From: Aestuarierythrobacter sp037968495
GTDB lineage: Bacteria > Pseudomonadota > Alphaproteobacteria > Sphingomonadales > Sphingomonadaceae
DNA length: 64,000 nucleotides
Reading direction: 5' to 3'
NCBI GenBank assembly: GCA_037968495.1
Contig: JBBKVP010000001.1
Coordinates: 23,712-87,711 of the forward strand
Position numbers and translations under genes: made by a program. Under the pieces are notes generated by a model, which was given only the letters and a program-made list of their open reading frames with translations, ran no database searches and was not told the DNA's origin. The first letter of the stretch is position 1, and every line of letters starts with the position of its first letter. Below are positions 1 through 8,497 of the stretch, one piece after another.

Positions 1-788
1 CCGGGCACGACCTACCCGAAATGGCCAAGCGGCTGGTTCTGGCGTTTCTGACACAGGCGATTAGCGCGGGATATTTCCATGCCGATATGCATCAGGGAAA
101 TCTGTTTGTGCGCGGCGATGGCACTATCGTGGCGATTGATTTCGGCATCATGGGCCGGATTGATCGGCGAGCACGGCAATGGCTTGCGGAAATCCTCTAC
201 GGGCTGACAACCGGCAACTACAAACGCGTCGCTGAGATTCATTTCGAAGCGCAATATGTGCCGAGCTACCACTCAGTCGAGGAGTTTGCGACGGCGCTTA
301 GGGCCGTGGGCGAGCCGATGCGCGGCAAGCCGGTGAAGGAACTCAGCGTCGGGCAAATGCTTGACGGGTTGTTCGCCATTACCCGCGATTTCGACATGGC
401 GACTCAGCCGCATCTGTTGTTGCTGCAAAAGACAATGGTGATGGTCGAAGGCATCGCCACAGCGCTCGATCCCGAAATCAATATGTGGGACGTTTCCGCG
501 CCTTATGTCCGCAATTGGATCCGTGACGAATTAGGGCCTGAAGCTGCGATTGCCGACCGGATCAAGGGAGACACCGACACGCTGCTGCGTATTCCCGCGC
601 TCGTCCGCCGGTTGGAAGACCAGTTCCCGCCCAAGGGCGGCGCGCCCGAGCAACCGCCGCTGCCCGACGTCGAACTGATGTGGGAAAAGCGCACAGGCAG
701 GGACCGCAAATGGCCGGGCTATCTGCTCGCTGCGCTAGTCGGCGGCGGCGCAGTCGCTGGCGCCGTCACTATGGGCTGGATCGGTTAG
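1..788 (+). CDS. ubiB: UbiB-family protein kinase-like (ABC1/ADCK), C-terminal part
   Basis: This is the C-terminal part of a gene that begins before the window; the frame is open from base 3. The visible part carries the kinase-like catalytic stretch HADMHQGNLFV and the metal-binding AIDFGIMGRID, both hallmarks of the UbiB/ABC1 atypical kinase family needed for ubiquinone biosynthesis. The protein ends in a hydrophobic segment (YLLAALVGGGAVAGAVTMGWIG), fitting the C-terminal membrane anchor usual in UbiB. The downstream coaBC and dut genes form a neighbourhood common in alphaproteobacteria. It overlaps the next, convergent gene by 4 nt at the stop codons. Family call is firm; the ATPase role is known from the family only. 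Confidence 0.93.
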   Translation, partial: GHDLPEMAKRLVLAFLTQAISAGYFHADMHQGNLFVRGDGTIVAIDFGIMGRIDRRARQWLAEILYGLTTGNYKRVAEIHFEAQYVPSYHSVEEFATALRAVGEPMRGKPVKELSVGQMLDGLFAITRDFDMATQPHLLLLQKTMVMVEGIATALDPEINMWDVSAPYVRNWIRDELGPEAAIADRIKGDTDTLLRIPALVRRLEDQFPPKGGAPEQPPLPDVELMWEKRTGRDRKWPGYLLAALVGGGAVAGAVTMGWIG

Positions 789-1180
789 TCCAGATCAGCG
801 AGTTCGTGATGCGGCAGCACGCGGCTGCCGATTAACGTGGCAATCGTAAACAGCGCTTCGACCAACATTGGCGCGAAGAAGCCGTCCTCGCCGCCATTGA
901 CGAAGAAGGTGATTGTCCGCCCCAACAGAGCGCAGCCGAGCATAAAGGCGGGGATCAGCAGCACATCACCGTTCCGCTTCCAAGATCCGTACAGCATCGA
1001 TAGGCCAGTGATCATAAAGAACGCGGTCATATCGCCGCGGATCGCGCCGATGCCTGTGTTGGTCGTTGCAGCCATACCGAAATCGGTTGCCATAGCCTCG
1101 GGCCTGAGAAGGAAGTTCACTCCCAAATAGGTGAAGAGCATCCCACCGAGGAAAATCACTGCTGTTAGAACTAGTCTCAT
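785..1180 (-). CDS. Small four-helix membrane protein, DUF4345-like
   Basis: A 131-residue protein with about four hydrophobic helices (residues roughly 4-24, 52-65, 74-91 and 102-119) and almost no soluble part. The pattern of short helices with a conserved RGD-like turn (AIRGDMTAFF) resembles the DUF4345 family of unknown function; this is recognition by eye, not a search. It is convergent to ubiB with stop codons overlapping by 4 nt, so transcription of the two may interfere. No catalytic residues are evident. Confidence 0.7.
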   Translation of the reverse strand: MRLVLTAVIFLGGMLFTYLGVNFLLRPEAMATDFGMAATTNTGIGAIRGDMTAFFMITGLSMLYGSWKRNGDVLLIPAFMLGCALLGRTITFFVNGGEDGFFAPMLVEALFTIATLIGSRVLPHHELADLD

Positions 1181-1375
1181 TTCATCGTCCTCTTAATGGT
1201 CCCGGCAATTGCCTTAATCTTTGGTGTCAGGCAAAACTTAACCATCCTGTTGGCAAGGCGGGGCAGCAAACGCTAGGGCTGTCCTGTGAATAAGCGGTTT
1301 TTTGCGTTTGCGCAGGGGAGGGACCACCGTGCTCAGTATTGATTGTCACATAGCTGCCGCAACGGGACCATCCCT

Positions 1376-3025
1376 GTGAGCAGGCCTGCGCACATATTGC
1401 TGGTAATCGGCGGCGGCATTGCAGCCTATAAATCATGCGAGCTGGTGCGGCTGATTAAGCGCAGCGGCTCCGAGGTTACTTGCGTGCTTACCAATGGCGG
1501 CTCGCAATTTGTTACCCCGATGACGCTGGCCGCGCTTAGCGAGAACCCGGTCCACACCACGTTGTGGGACCTGAAGAACGAAGCTGAGATGGGCCATATC
1601 CAGCTTAGCCGTGAGGCCGATCTGGTAGTGGTCTGCCCGGCAACGGCTGACCTGCTCGCCAAAATGGCCGCCGGTATTGCCGATGATTTGGCTACGACTT
1701 TAATCCTCGCCACGGACAAGCCAGTGATGACGGTCCCCGCGATGAATGTCCGCATGTGGCAACACGATGCAACGCAGCGCAATGTCGAGCGCTTGCGATT
1801 GGCGGGCGTAACTGTGCTCGATCCTGATGAAGGCGCGATGGCTTGCGGCGAGTTTGGCCCCGGACGTCTGCCTGAACCAGAAGCAATCTGGCTTGAAATC
1901 GCCGATATGCTCACGCTCGATCCGGGCGATGCGGGCGAGGCGGATATTGAAGAGTTTGTCGAGGCTCTGGAACCCGAGCCCGACTACGAAGAGCCCGCCG
2001 CCAAATCCGGTGGTTTGGGCGGAATGCTATCCTCGATCATTTCGCGCAGCATGCCAAGGCGCATTGAAGAGGATGAGGTTGTCTATGAGGATGGCTTCGA
2101 TGAAGGCGAGATGCCGGAAGGGTTCGATCCCGACGCACCGCTGCCGGAACCAGATCTTGGCGGACCGCTGATGGCATCCAAAGGCGGAGCGAGCGCTGCG
2201 CCGCCAACCGATCCCGAAGCGATCAATCACGAAGTGGCCAATAGCAGCGCGGGCGCTCCCGAACCGCTTGATGGCGAGGCCGAGGGTGCATTCCCGGAGT
2301 TTGATCCGCTCGAGGGCCAGCCAGCCTTCGACATGGATCCAGAGCACCGCCCGCTTTACGGCAAGCATGTAGTTGTGACCGCCGGGCCTACGCATGAGCC
2401 GATTGACCCGGTGCGCTATATCGCCAACCGTTCCTCCGGCCAGCAAGGTTATGCGATTGCGGCGTCCGCTGCTGCGGCGGGCGCGCGGGTTACGCTGATT
2501 TCCGGACCGGTAAATCTGTCTACGCCGCAGGGCGTGGACCGCGTGAACGTCCAATCCGCCCGCGATATGTCTGATGCGGTGAAGGATGCGATGCCTTGCG
2601 ATGTGGCGATTATGGTCGCTGCGGTCGCTGACTGGCGGACCAAGGACTATGCCGATTCAAAAATGAAGAAGCGTGGTTCTGCTCCGCCTGCTCTGATTCT
2701 GACCGAGAATCCCGATATTCTCGCCAACCTGTCAGGTTCGAATGATCGCCCACCCTTGCTGATCGGCTTTGCCGCAGAAACCGACGATGTCATCAAGAAC
2801 GCACAGGCCAAGCGCAAGCGCAAAGGCGTCGACTGGATCATTGCCAATGATGTTTCCGGCGGTGTTGGCAACAGCGTGATGGGCGGCACCGATAATACGG
2901 TCCACATTATTTCCAGCGACAATGTCGAAAGTCTGGAAGAAATGCCCAAGCCGGCGGTCGCGCATGCTCTGATCGAGCGGATTGCCGAGAAGCTTTATGA
3001 GCAGGATGGACCAAACGATGAGTGA
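1376..3025 (+). CDS. coaBC: Bifunctional CoaBC (phosphopantothenoylcysteine synthetase/decarboxylase)
   Basis: Catalyses two successive steps of coenzyme A synthesis: joining cysteine to 4'-phosphopantothenate and decarboxylating the product. With the GTG start at 1376, the CoaC half has His74 (MGHIQ), the PAMN motif with Asn124 and Cys157 (MACGEFGPGR), almost exactly the positions of the E. coli enzyme (75, 125, 158). This is why GTG 1376 was preferred over an upstream TTG at 1343. The CoaB half begins near residue 325 with AGPTHEPIDP and contains AAVADW. Between them lies an extra segment of about 145 residues (180-324), very acidic and low in complexity, making the protein 549 residues against about 400 in the usual family. 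The stop overlaps the start of dut (ATGAGTGA). Confidence 0.95.
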   Translation: MSRPAHILLVIGGGIAAYKSCELVRLIKRSGSEVTCVLTNGGSQFVTPMTLAALSENPVHTTLWDLKNEAEMGHIQLSREADLVVVCPATADLLAKMAAGIADDLATTLILATDKPVMTVPAMNVRMWQHDATQRNVERLRLAGVTVLDPDEGAMACGEFGPGRLPEPEAIWLEIADMLTLDPGDAGEADIEEFVEALEPEPDYEEPAAKSGGLGGMLSSIISRSMPRRIEEDEVVYEDGFDEGEMPEGFDPDAPLPEPDLGGPLMASKGGASAAPPTDPEAINHEVANSSAGAPEPLDGEAEGAFPEFDPLEGQPAFDMDPEHRPLYGKHVVVTAGPTHEPIDPVRYIANRSSGQQGYAIAASAAAAGARVTLISGPVNLSTPQGVDRVNVQSARDMSDAVKDAMPCDVAIMVAAVADWRTKDYADSKMKKRGSAPPALILTENPDILANLSGSNDRPPLLIGFAAETDDVIKNAQAKRKRKGVDWIIANDVSGGVGNSVMGGTDNTVHIISSDNVESLEEMPKPAVAHALIERIAEKLYEQDGPNDE

Positions 3026-3479
3026 TCCGGTCGCCGTGAAACTGAAGCGTCTGCCCCACGGGTCGAGCCTCGAGCTGCCAGCCTATGCAACAGCAGGTTC
3101 CGCCGGAATGGATGTCGTCTCGGCAGAGACCGTCAGCATCCGTCCCGGTGCGCGCCATGCAGTGGCGACGGGCCTGTCGATGGCAATTCCGGAGGGCTTT
3201 GAAATCCAAGTGCGTCCGCGGTCTGGCCTCGCGCTAAAGCACGGGATCACAGTACCCAACACGCCCGGCACAATCGACAGCGATTATCGCGGCGAATTGA
3301 AGGTAATCCTGATCAACCACGGTGATGACAGTTTTCCCATTCAGCGCGGCGATCGGATCGCGCAGCTGGTGTTGGCCCCCGTAATTCAGGCGAACTGGGA
3401 CGAGGTAGACGAATTGGATGACACCAGCCGAGGCGCTAACGGGTTCGGCTCGACAGGCGGATCAGCCAAGCTAGTCTAA
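3018..3479 (+). CDS. dut: Deoxyuridine 5'-triphosphate nucleotidohydrolase (dUTPase)
   Basis: Hydrolyses dUTP to dUMP and pyrophosphate, keeping uracil out of DNA and supplying dUMP for thymidylate synthesis. The 153-residue protein shows the trimeric dUTPase motifs in order: GMDVVSAE (motif 1), RPRSGLALKHG (motif 2), GTIDSDYRGE (motif 3, catalytic Asp), GDRIAQLV (motif 4) and the glycine-rich C-terminal RGANGFGSTGG (motif 5). The ATG at 3018 was chosen because it lies inside the coaBC stop (8-nt overlap) and follows AGGATGGA; longer in-frame starts add non-family residues. The coupling to coaBC is a frequent alphaproteobacterial arrangement. A terminator hairpin follows immediately. Confidence 0.97.
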   Translation: MSDPVAVKLKRLPHGSSLELPAYATAGSAGMDVVSAETVSIRPGARHAVATGLSMAIPEGFEIQVRPRSGLALKHGITVPNTPGTIDSDYRGELKVILINHGDDSFPIQRGDRIAQLVLAPVIQANWDEVDELDDTSRGANGFGSTGGSAKLV

Positions 3480-3487
3480 TGTAAAAA

Positions 3488-3514
3488 GGGCGGCGCCATC
3501 GGAGCCGCCCTCTT
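3488..3514 (+). terminator. Rho-independent terminator after dut
   Basis: Seven-base GC arms GGGCGGC and GCCGCCC (3488-3494 and 3504-3510) separated by nine bases are followed by TCTT. It sits 9 nt after the dut stop and closes the coaBC-dut unit. The T-run is short, so termination may be partial. Confidence 0.75.
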
Positions 3515-3533
3515 AATCTGGATTGAGAAGAGG

Positions 3534-4202
3534 TTACTTCTCCGGTGCAATCGAAATGCGGACCGTTTCACCCGAATTACCGGGGAAGTCGGTGAACATG
3601 GCTTCTACCAAATTCGGCACTAGATATTGTAGGCGGTTGCTGGTCGAAGCTGCCTGAGCCTTGCCTTCGAACAGACGTTCGCCGTCAGCGGTGCGGTCGA
3701 TCTTCATGTCGATTCCGCTGGTATAGACAGTGTAGCTGCGCACATCATTGTCGAAGAACGGATCGTGCCAACCGTATCCCCAACGCGATGCACGATAGCC
3801 GCGATATCCAAGCCGGCGATACGGGCTGTACCGATACCACGGGCTGTAAAACGGATCGCCATAACCACCAAGTCCGGTGCTACGAATACGTTCGCGGCCA
3901 TTATCTACGCCGTAGTCGAAGCGGACCAGTAGCGTCGCATTTTCTGGCGAAGCTTCAGTGTAACCAAGCGCCGCCATTTCAGCTTCGACGAAATCGGCAT
4001 AGCGGGAGAATTCAAGGCCACCAGCAAGCGCCGGATCATCTGCTACAACCGCAAAGGTCTGGCCCTGCGGTGCGGGAAGTTGGCTTTGGAATCGCGACAC
4101 ATCCGCTTTGAACGGTGTGGCGCATGCCGCAACTGCAGCAAGCATCAGCGGCACTGCTGCCAGCTTGAGCCTGCGGCCCCATGATTGCGAAAATCTAGTC
4201 AT
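3534..4202 (-). CDS. DUF4136-like outer membrane lipoprotein
   Basis: A 222-residue protein starting with a charged stretch, a hydrophobic segment and a lipobox AVAAC, so it should be lipidated and exported. After the anchor it shows an alternating beta/helix pattern with an Arg/Tyr/Gly-rich central loop (RYSPYRRLGYRGYRASRWGYGW). The layout and the closing part (YLVPNLVEAMFTDFPGNSGETVRISI) resemble DUF4136 lipoproteins; function unknown. The ATG at 4202 is preferred over a TTG at 4208 because it has AGGGG seven bases upstream. It stands alone between the dut terminator and trpS. Confidence 0.78.
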   Translation of the reverse strand: MTRFSQSWGRRLKLAAVPLMLAAVAACATPFKADVSRFQSQLPAPQGQTFAVVADDPALAGGLEFSRYADFVEAEMAALGYTEASPENATLLVRFDYGVDNGRERIRSTGLGGYGDPFYSPWYRYSPYRRLGYRGYRASRWGYGWHDPFFDNDVRSYTVYTSGIDMKIDRTADGERLFEGKAQAASTSNRLQYLVPNLVEAMFTDFPGNSGETVRISIAPEK

Positions 4203-4349
4203 TATCAAACCCCTTGCGAAACGATATGCGCAGCGCGGCTACCCCATCCATTGGCCCGCAAGCATTCTTCGTGATAGTTGTTTATCAGATATAGTGACTT
4301 AACCGCGCTTGAATATAACGATTCACAAAATTCAATCAAAACAGCGGTA

Positions 4350-5366
4350 TCAGCCCCTAAACAGGCCAAGAGCATCGTATGTTGCCGCCAAAGTTGGGGC
4401 AGCCAGCGCCCGTGCTTTGAGCGCTCCCTTGGCGAGAATCGCGTCGAGCACCTCGTCATCCTCGCGCAAATCCACATAGTGCGCGGAGATCGGGCTAAGT
4501 GTTTCGACCATCAATTCGCAGAGTGCAGGCTTGAACTTGCCGAATCCCTTGCCGGCAAAGTCCGCCAGCACGTCATCCGCTGATTTACCGGCTAGTGCAG
4601 CGTAGATCGTGACTAGGTTCAACGCCTCGGCGCGACCCTCTAGCTCCTTCGCCGTCTCTGGCAGAGGCTCGGCGTCCGTCTTTGCCTTCTTTACCTTTTT
4701 CATGATCGAATCGGCATCGTCGGTCAGGTTGATACGGCTCATGTCCGACGGATCAGACTTGCTCATCTTTGCCGACCCATCGCGTAGCGACATGATCCGT
4801 GCGGCCTGCGGCGGCATGATCGGATCGGGCAGAGTAAACACCGGCGCATCTTCGCTGCCGAAGTCATTGTTAAACTTCTGCGCGATGTCGCGCGCGAGTT
4901 CGAGATGCTGTTTCTGATCATCGCCAACCGGCACGTGAGTCGCTTGATACAGCAACACGTCGGCAGCTTGCAGGACGGGGTAAGCATAGAGCGCAATGCT
5001 AGCGCTTTCGCGGTTCTTGCCGGACTTGTCCTTGAACTGCGCCATCCGGTTCAGCCAGCCCATCCGCGCCGTGCCGCTGAGGAGCCATTGCAGTTCAGCG
5101 TGGGCGGGTACCTGCGCCTGATTGAATAGGATCGAGCGTTCGGGATCAATCCCGCAAGCGACCAACGCCGCAGCCATATCGCGGGTGCCCGAGCGCAATT
5201 CCGCCGGATCATGCGGCATAGAAATGGCATGTAGATCGGCGAGGAAGAACAGGCATTCACTGTCAGCCGAAATCTCGTCCTGCATGTGCACCCAATTGCG
5301 GATTGCACCGAGATAATTACCAAGATGGAGATTGCCGGTCGGCTGGATGCCGGAGACTACACGCAT
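4350..5366 (-). CDS. trpS: Tryptophan--tRNA ligase
   Basis: Charges tRNA-Trp with tryptophan in the cytoplasm. The 338-residue length is typical for the bacterial class I enzyme. The HIGH-type signature is HLGN at residues 14-17 (following GIQPTGN), and the KMSKS loop is intact at residues 200-204 (KMSKSDPS). The start at 5366 has AGGAAA upstream and lies 7 nt after the murJ stop, so it is read from the same transcript as murJ. Nothing is missing or unusual. Confidence 0.98.
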   Translation of the reverse strand: MRVVSGIQPTGNLHLGNYLGAIRNWVHMQDEISADSECLFFLADLHAISMPHDPAELRSGTRDMAAALVACGIDPERSILFNQAQVPAHAELQWLLSGTARMGWLNRMAQFKDKSGKNRESASIALYAYPVLQAADVLLYQATHVPVGDDQKQHLELARDIAQKFNNDFGSEDAPVFTLPDPIMPPQAARIMSLRDGSAKMSKSDPSDMSRINLTDDADSIMKKVKKAKTDAEPLPETAKELEGRAEALNLVTIYAALAGKSADDVLADFAGKGFGKFKPALCELMVETLSPISAHYVDLREDDEVLDAILAKGALKARALAAPTLAATYDALGLFRG

Positions 5367-5373
5367 GATTTTC

Positions 5374-6981
5374 CTATTCAGGTGTCGAGTTTTGCTCTGC
5401 AGCTGGGACCGCTTTCTTGCGGCGGCGTAACTGGGTCAGCAGGTCTTTGTCGATAGCCCCAATGAGTAAGGCGATGCCGAAGAACACAATCATTCCGGCG
5501 GCAACCAACGCAGAAAGCGACCAAATCCGGTCAAGTACCGTACCGCCGAAATAGGGGGTCAACACAGGCATCAGGAAATAAAGCGCCGCAGTCATCGCAG
5601 CAGTCGCAACAATCTGGCGCGCAATCTTGCCGCTTAATTTCCAGCTCCAGCTGAACCAACCGCGCCGCTGTAAAATTGTATAGAGCAGCAACACATTCAG
5701 GCTTGCAGAAAATGCGGTCGCACCTGCCAGGCCGACAATTCCATAACGCGGTACAACATAGAAATTGATCGCAATATTCACCACCAGCGCCCCGGCAGCA
5801 ATCCAAACGGGTGTTTTGGTGTCTTCGCGGCTGAAGAATGCTGGCTGGAACACCTTTACCAGCACATAGGATGGCAGGCCGATAACCAACGCGACTGTGA
5901 TGGTCGCCATGATACTTGTATCGGTCGCTGTCATCTTGCCGGCTTCGAAAAATGCTGTCGTAAACGCGCTTGCACATACGGCCAGCGCAGCGGCAGCAGG
6001 CAGAGTCAGCAATAGCGCAATCTCCACCGCATTTGCTTGAAGCCTCTGCGCTTCTCGGTCATCGCCGGACTGAATATGCCGAGCTAGCATTGGTAAAATT
6101 GCCGTTCCAAGCGCGATACCGATAATACCCAGAGGCATCTGGTTCAGTCGGTCGGCAAACTTGAGCAAGGTTAGCGAGCCTTGCGGCAATGTTGTAGCAA
6201 AGAATGTGTCGACAAATTGGCTGATCTGATAAATGCCCGCGCCAAAAGTTGCCGGCAGGATCAGGATCGATAGCTTCTTTACTTCAGGTGTGATCGTGGG
6301 TCGCCGCAACTTTAATTGAACGCCGGCACTTCGTGTCGCCCAAACCATATAGGCGACCTGAGCGGCACCAGCGATTGCTAGCCCGAAGGCTAGGGAATAG
6401 GCTAAAACGTCGTCGTTAAGTGTGTCCCCTCGCAGCCAGTAGCCAATCCCGATGGCCGAAATTAGAACGAGGTTTAGCAGAACGGGTACAAAAGCGCCCG
6501 GTGCAAATCTCGAACGTGCATTCAACACGCCCGAGAGCATTGCGACTAAGCTCACTAGTGCCAGATATGGGAATGTAATCCGCGACAGGCTGACTGCTAG
6601 CTCGAATTTGCCCGGCACGCTTTGGTAATCGCGGGCGAGCAACCAGACCAAGCCCGGCATTGCCAGCATCGCAAATGCGGAAAAACCGAGCAGCACCCAT
6701 ATGAATACCGCTAGCACATCGTTAGCAAATTTCTGTGCAGCCGCCTCACCACCGTTTTCGCCGTGCAGCGCCCGCGAATACATCGGCACGAAAGCGACCG
6801 AGAAAGCACCTTCGGCGAACAGCCGCCGGAAAGTGTTGGGCAAGATGAATGCCACTTGCCACGCGTCTGCCGCCGCACCCGCGCCCAGAGCGCGAGCAAG
6901 CAGCATATCCCGGGCGAAGCCGAACACCCGGCTAACTGCGGTGAGGCCCCCGATGGTGCCGACATTCTTCACAAGGCTCAT
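5374..6981 (-). CDS. murJ: Lipid II flippase MurJ (MviN)
   Basis: Integral membrane protein that moves lipid II across the inner membrane for peptidoglycan synthesis. The 535 residues contain about 14 hydrophobic helices. The N-terminus SVSRVFGFARDMLLARALGAG is the conserved MurJ opening with the functional arginines, and FRRLFAEGAFSVAFVP in helix 2-3 is also highly conserved in the family. The ATG at 6981 follows a GAGGCTG. It sits between secB (54 nt upstream) and trpS (7 nt downstream), all in one direction. Confidence 0.97.
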   Translation of the reverse strand: MSLVKNVGTIGGLTAVSRVFGFARDMLLARALGAGAAADAWQVAFILPNTFRRLFAEGAFSVAFVPMYSRALHGENGGEAAAQKFANDVLAVFIWVLLGFSAFAMLAMPGLVWLLARDYQSVPGKFELAVSLSRITFPYLALVSLVAMLSGVLNARSRFAPGAFVPVLLNLVLISAIGIGYWLRGDTLNDDVLAYSLAFGLAIAGAAQVAYMVWATRSAGVQLKLRRPTITPEVKKLSILILPATFGAGIYQISQFVDTFFATTLPQGSLTLLKFADRLNQMPLGIIGIALGTAILPMLARHIQSGDDREAQRLQANAVEIALLLTLPAAAALAVCASAFTTAFFEAGKMTATDTSIMATITVALVIGLPSYVLVKVFQPAFFSREDTKTPVWIAAGALVVNIAINFYVVPRYGIVGLAGATAFSASLNVLLLYTILQRRGWFSWSWKLSGKIARQIVATAAMTAALYFLMPVLTPYFGGTVLDRIWSLSALVAAGMIVFFGIALLIGAIDKDLLTQLRRRKKAVPAAEQNSTPE

Positions 6982-7035
6982 CGGATCACAGCCTCGTTTC
7001 TAATTGGACGGGCTGATCGTCCAACGACGTTCAAT

Positions 7036-7557
7036 TCAAGCTTCGCTGGGAGCAGGAGCTTCACCAGCCTCTTGCGCCTGCTTCTGAGCGAGTTGCTGGA
7101 GATACAGTCCGTTGAAGTCGATCGGATCGAGCATCAGCGGCTGGAAACCGGCATCGCGAGTCGCGTCGGAAATAATCCGGCGAGCAAACGGGAACAGGAT
7201 GCGCGGCGCTTCTGCATAAAGAAATGCATGCATCTGATCTTCGGGCAGATTGCGCATGCCGACGAGACCGCAATAGCTGAGCTCGATTACATAGAGGTCG
7301 CCTTCTTCAGTCTTGGCGCTGCAATTGATCTTGAGTTCAACTTCGTGAATTTCGGGGTTCACTTCGTTCGCGGCGATGTTGAACTGCAGATTCACGTCAG
7401 GCTGCGACTGATAGTTGAAGCAATCGGGCGCATTCGGGTTTTCGACCGACAAATCTTTAATATATTGTGAAATAATTCCGGCGACTGGCTGTGTGTCGGC
7501 GCCGTTCGCTGCTGGATCAAGATTGATGTCGGTAAGGATGCCCTCTTCGTCGGCCAT
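7036..7557 (-). CDS. secB: Protein-export chaperone SecB
   Basis: Cytosolic tetrameric chaperone that holds preproteins unfolded and passes them to SecA. The 173-residue sequence has the SecB signature YIKDLSVENPNAP near the N-terminus, a beta-sheet region (NLQFNIAA, EVELKINCSA), and LLFPFARRIISDATRDAGFQPLMLDPIDF-type conservation visible in shorter pieces such as RILFPFARRII and LDPIDFNGLY. It is divergent from the Tim44-like gene, the usual alphaproteobacterial order, and heads the secB-murJ-trpS run. The glutamine/alanine tail is variable in the family. Confidence 0.97.
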   Translation of the reverse strand: MADEEGILTDINLDPAANGADTQPVAGIISQYIKDLSVENPNAPDCFNYQSQPDVNLQFNIAANEVNPEIHEVELKINCSAKTEEGDLYVIELSYCGLVGMRNLPEDQMHAFLYAEAPRILFPFARRIISDATRDAGFQPLMLDPIDFNGLYLQQLAQKQAQEAGEAPAPSEA

Positions 7558-7797
7558 GGTGTATGCTTTCTGTCAGTGTCTAAAGGGCCGCAAATGGTGC
7601 CCCCAAAGGTGATTTCAATTCGGCGGCGCGATTAGCACCCGCCGATGGTCAGGGCAACTTGGACTGCAAGCGGAAGCGAAATTAGGTTAATTGATCTGCG
7701 ACATCGCTTGTTCATTTGTAATCACTACCCATTTAAGGCACGTTGGATTTGAAGATCGCGGCGAGCGTATTGGCCGCATAACAGCAAGGGCGGAAGA

Positions 7798-8481
7798 GTG
7801 TCTCAAGTGGGTATTATTGAAATTGTCATCCTTGCAATGGTCGCGGCCTTTTTGGGCCTGCGCCTCTATTCCGTTTTGGGCCAGCGCGCCGAGCAAGAGG
7901 AAGAGCCGCCGCGCGCGCGCTTTGAAGCGCCTAAAGATACGTCTGAGCGCAAACCTGACGAACAGCGGGTAGCTGCTGCGGCTGCCCCTCAGGATGCTGT
8001 TCCGAAGCCTGCAATTCCCGGTATCGCTCCGGCAGTGGAAATGGGCATGCGCGAAATCGCTGCTGCCGACCGAAGTTTCGAAATTCTTGGCTTTCTTGAA
8101 GGCTCCAAGGGCGCATATGCCATGATCTTGGAAGCATTTTGGGACGGCGACCGCGAGACATTACGCCAGCTGTGCGATGATGATGTTTATGATGGCTTCG
8201 ACGCAGCGATCACTGCACGCGAAGCGGCCGGCGAAGTCGTCGACAACAAATTGATCCGTATCGAAGATGCGCTGATCCACTCCGCCGACCTTGATGGCAA
8301 AATGGCCCGCGTTGCTGTTCGTTTCGTTGCCGATATCGCCACCGTTACGCGCGACAAGGAAGGCAATATGATCGGCGGATCGCTGGATGATGCGGTCGAG
8401 AGCCGCGATATTTGGACTTTCTCGCGCGATCTTGGCGCTGCTGGTCCCGACTGGATTCTCGACGAAACCGACGAAGGCTAG
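7798..8481 (+). CDS. Tim44/TimA-like membrane-anchored protein
   Basis: A 227-residue protein with one N-terminal membrane helix (residues 5-22) and a soluble Tim44-like domain in the C-terminal half, recognisable by ILGFLEGSKGAYAMILEAFWDGDRETLRQLCDDDVYDGF. Bacterial relatives (TimA) are thought to act at the inner membrane near the Sec machinery; mitochondrial Tim44 tethers Hsp70 to the import channel. The linker at residues 28-75 is charged and proline/alanine-rich. The start is GTG at 7798. It lies divergent to secB and 16 nt before mltA, a conserved grouping that supports a link to export or envelope assembly. Confidence 0.88.
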   Translation: MSQVGIIEIVILAMVAAFLGLRLYSVLGQRAEQEEEPPRARFEAPKDTSERKPDEQRVAAAAAPQDAVPKPAIPGIAPAVEMGMREIAAADRSFEILGFLEGSKGAYAMILEAFWDGDRETLRQLCDDDVYDGFDAAITAREAAGEVVDNKLIRIEDALIHSADLDGKMARVAVRFVADIATVTRDKEGNMIGGSLDDAVESRDIWTFSRDLGAAGPDWILDETDEG

Positions 8482-8497
8482 TCTTGGGGGATAAGCT

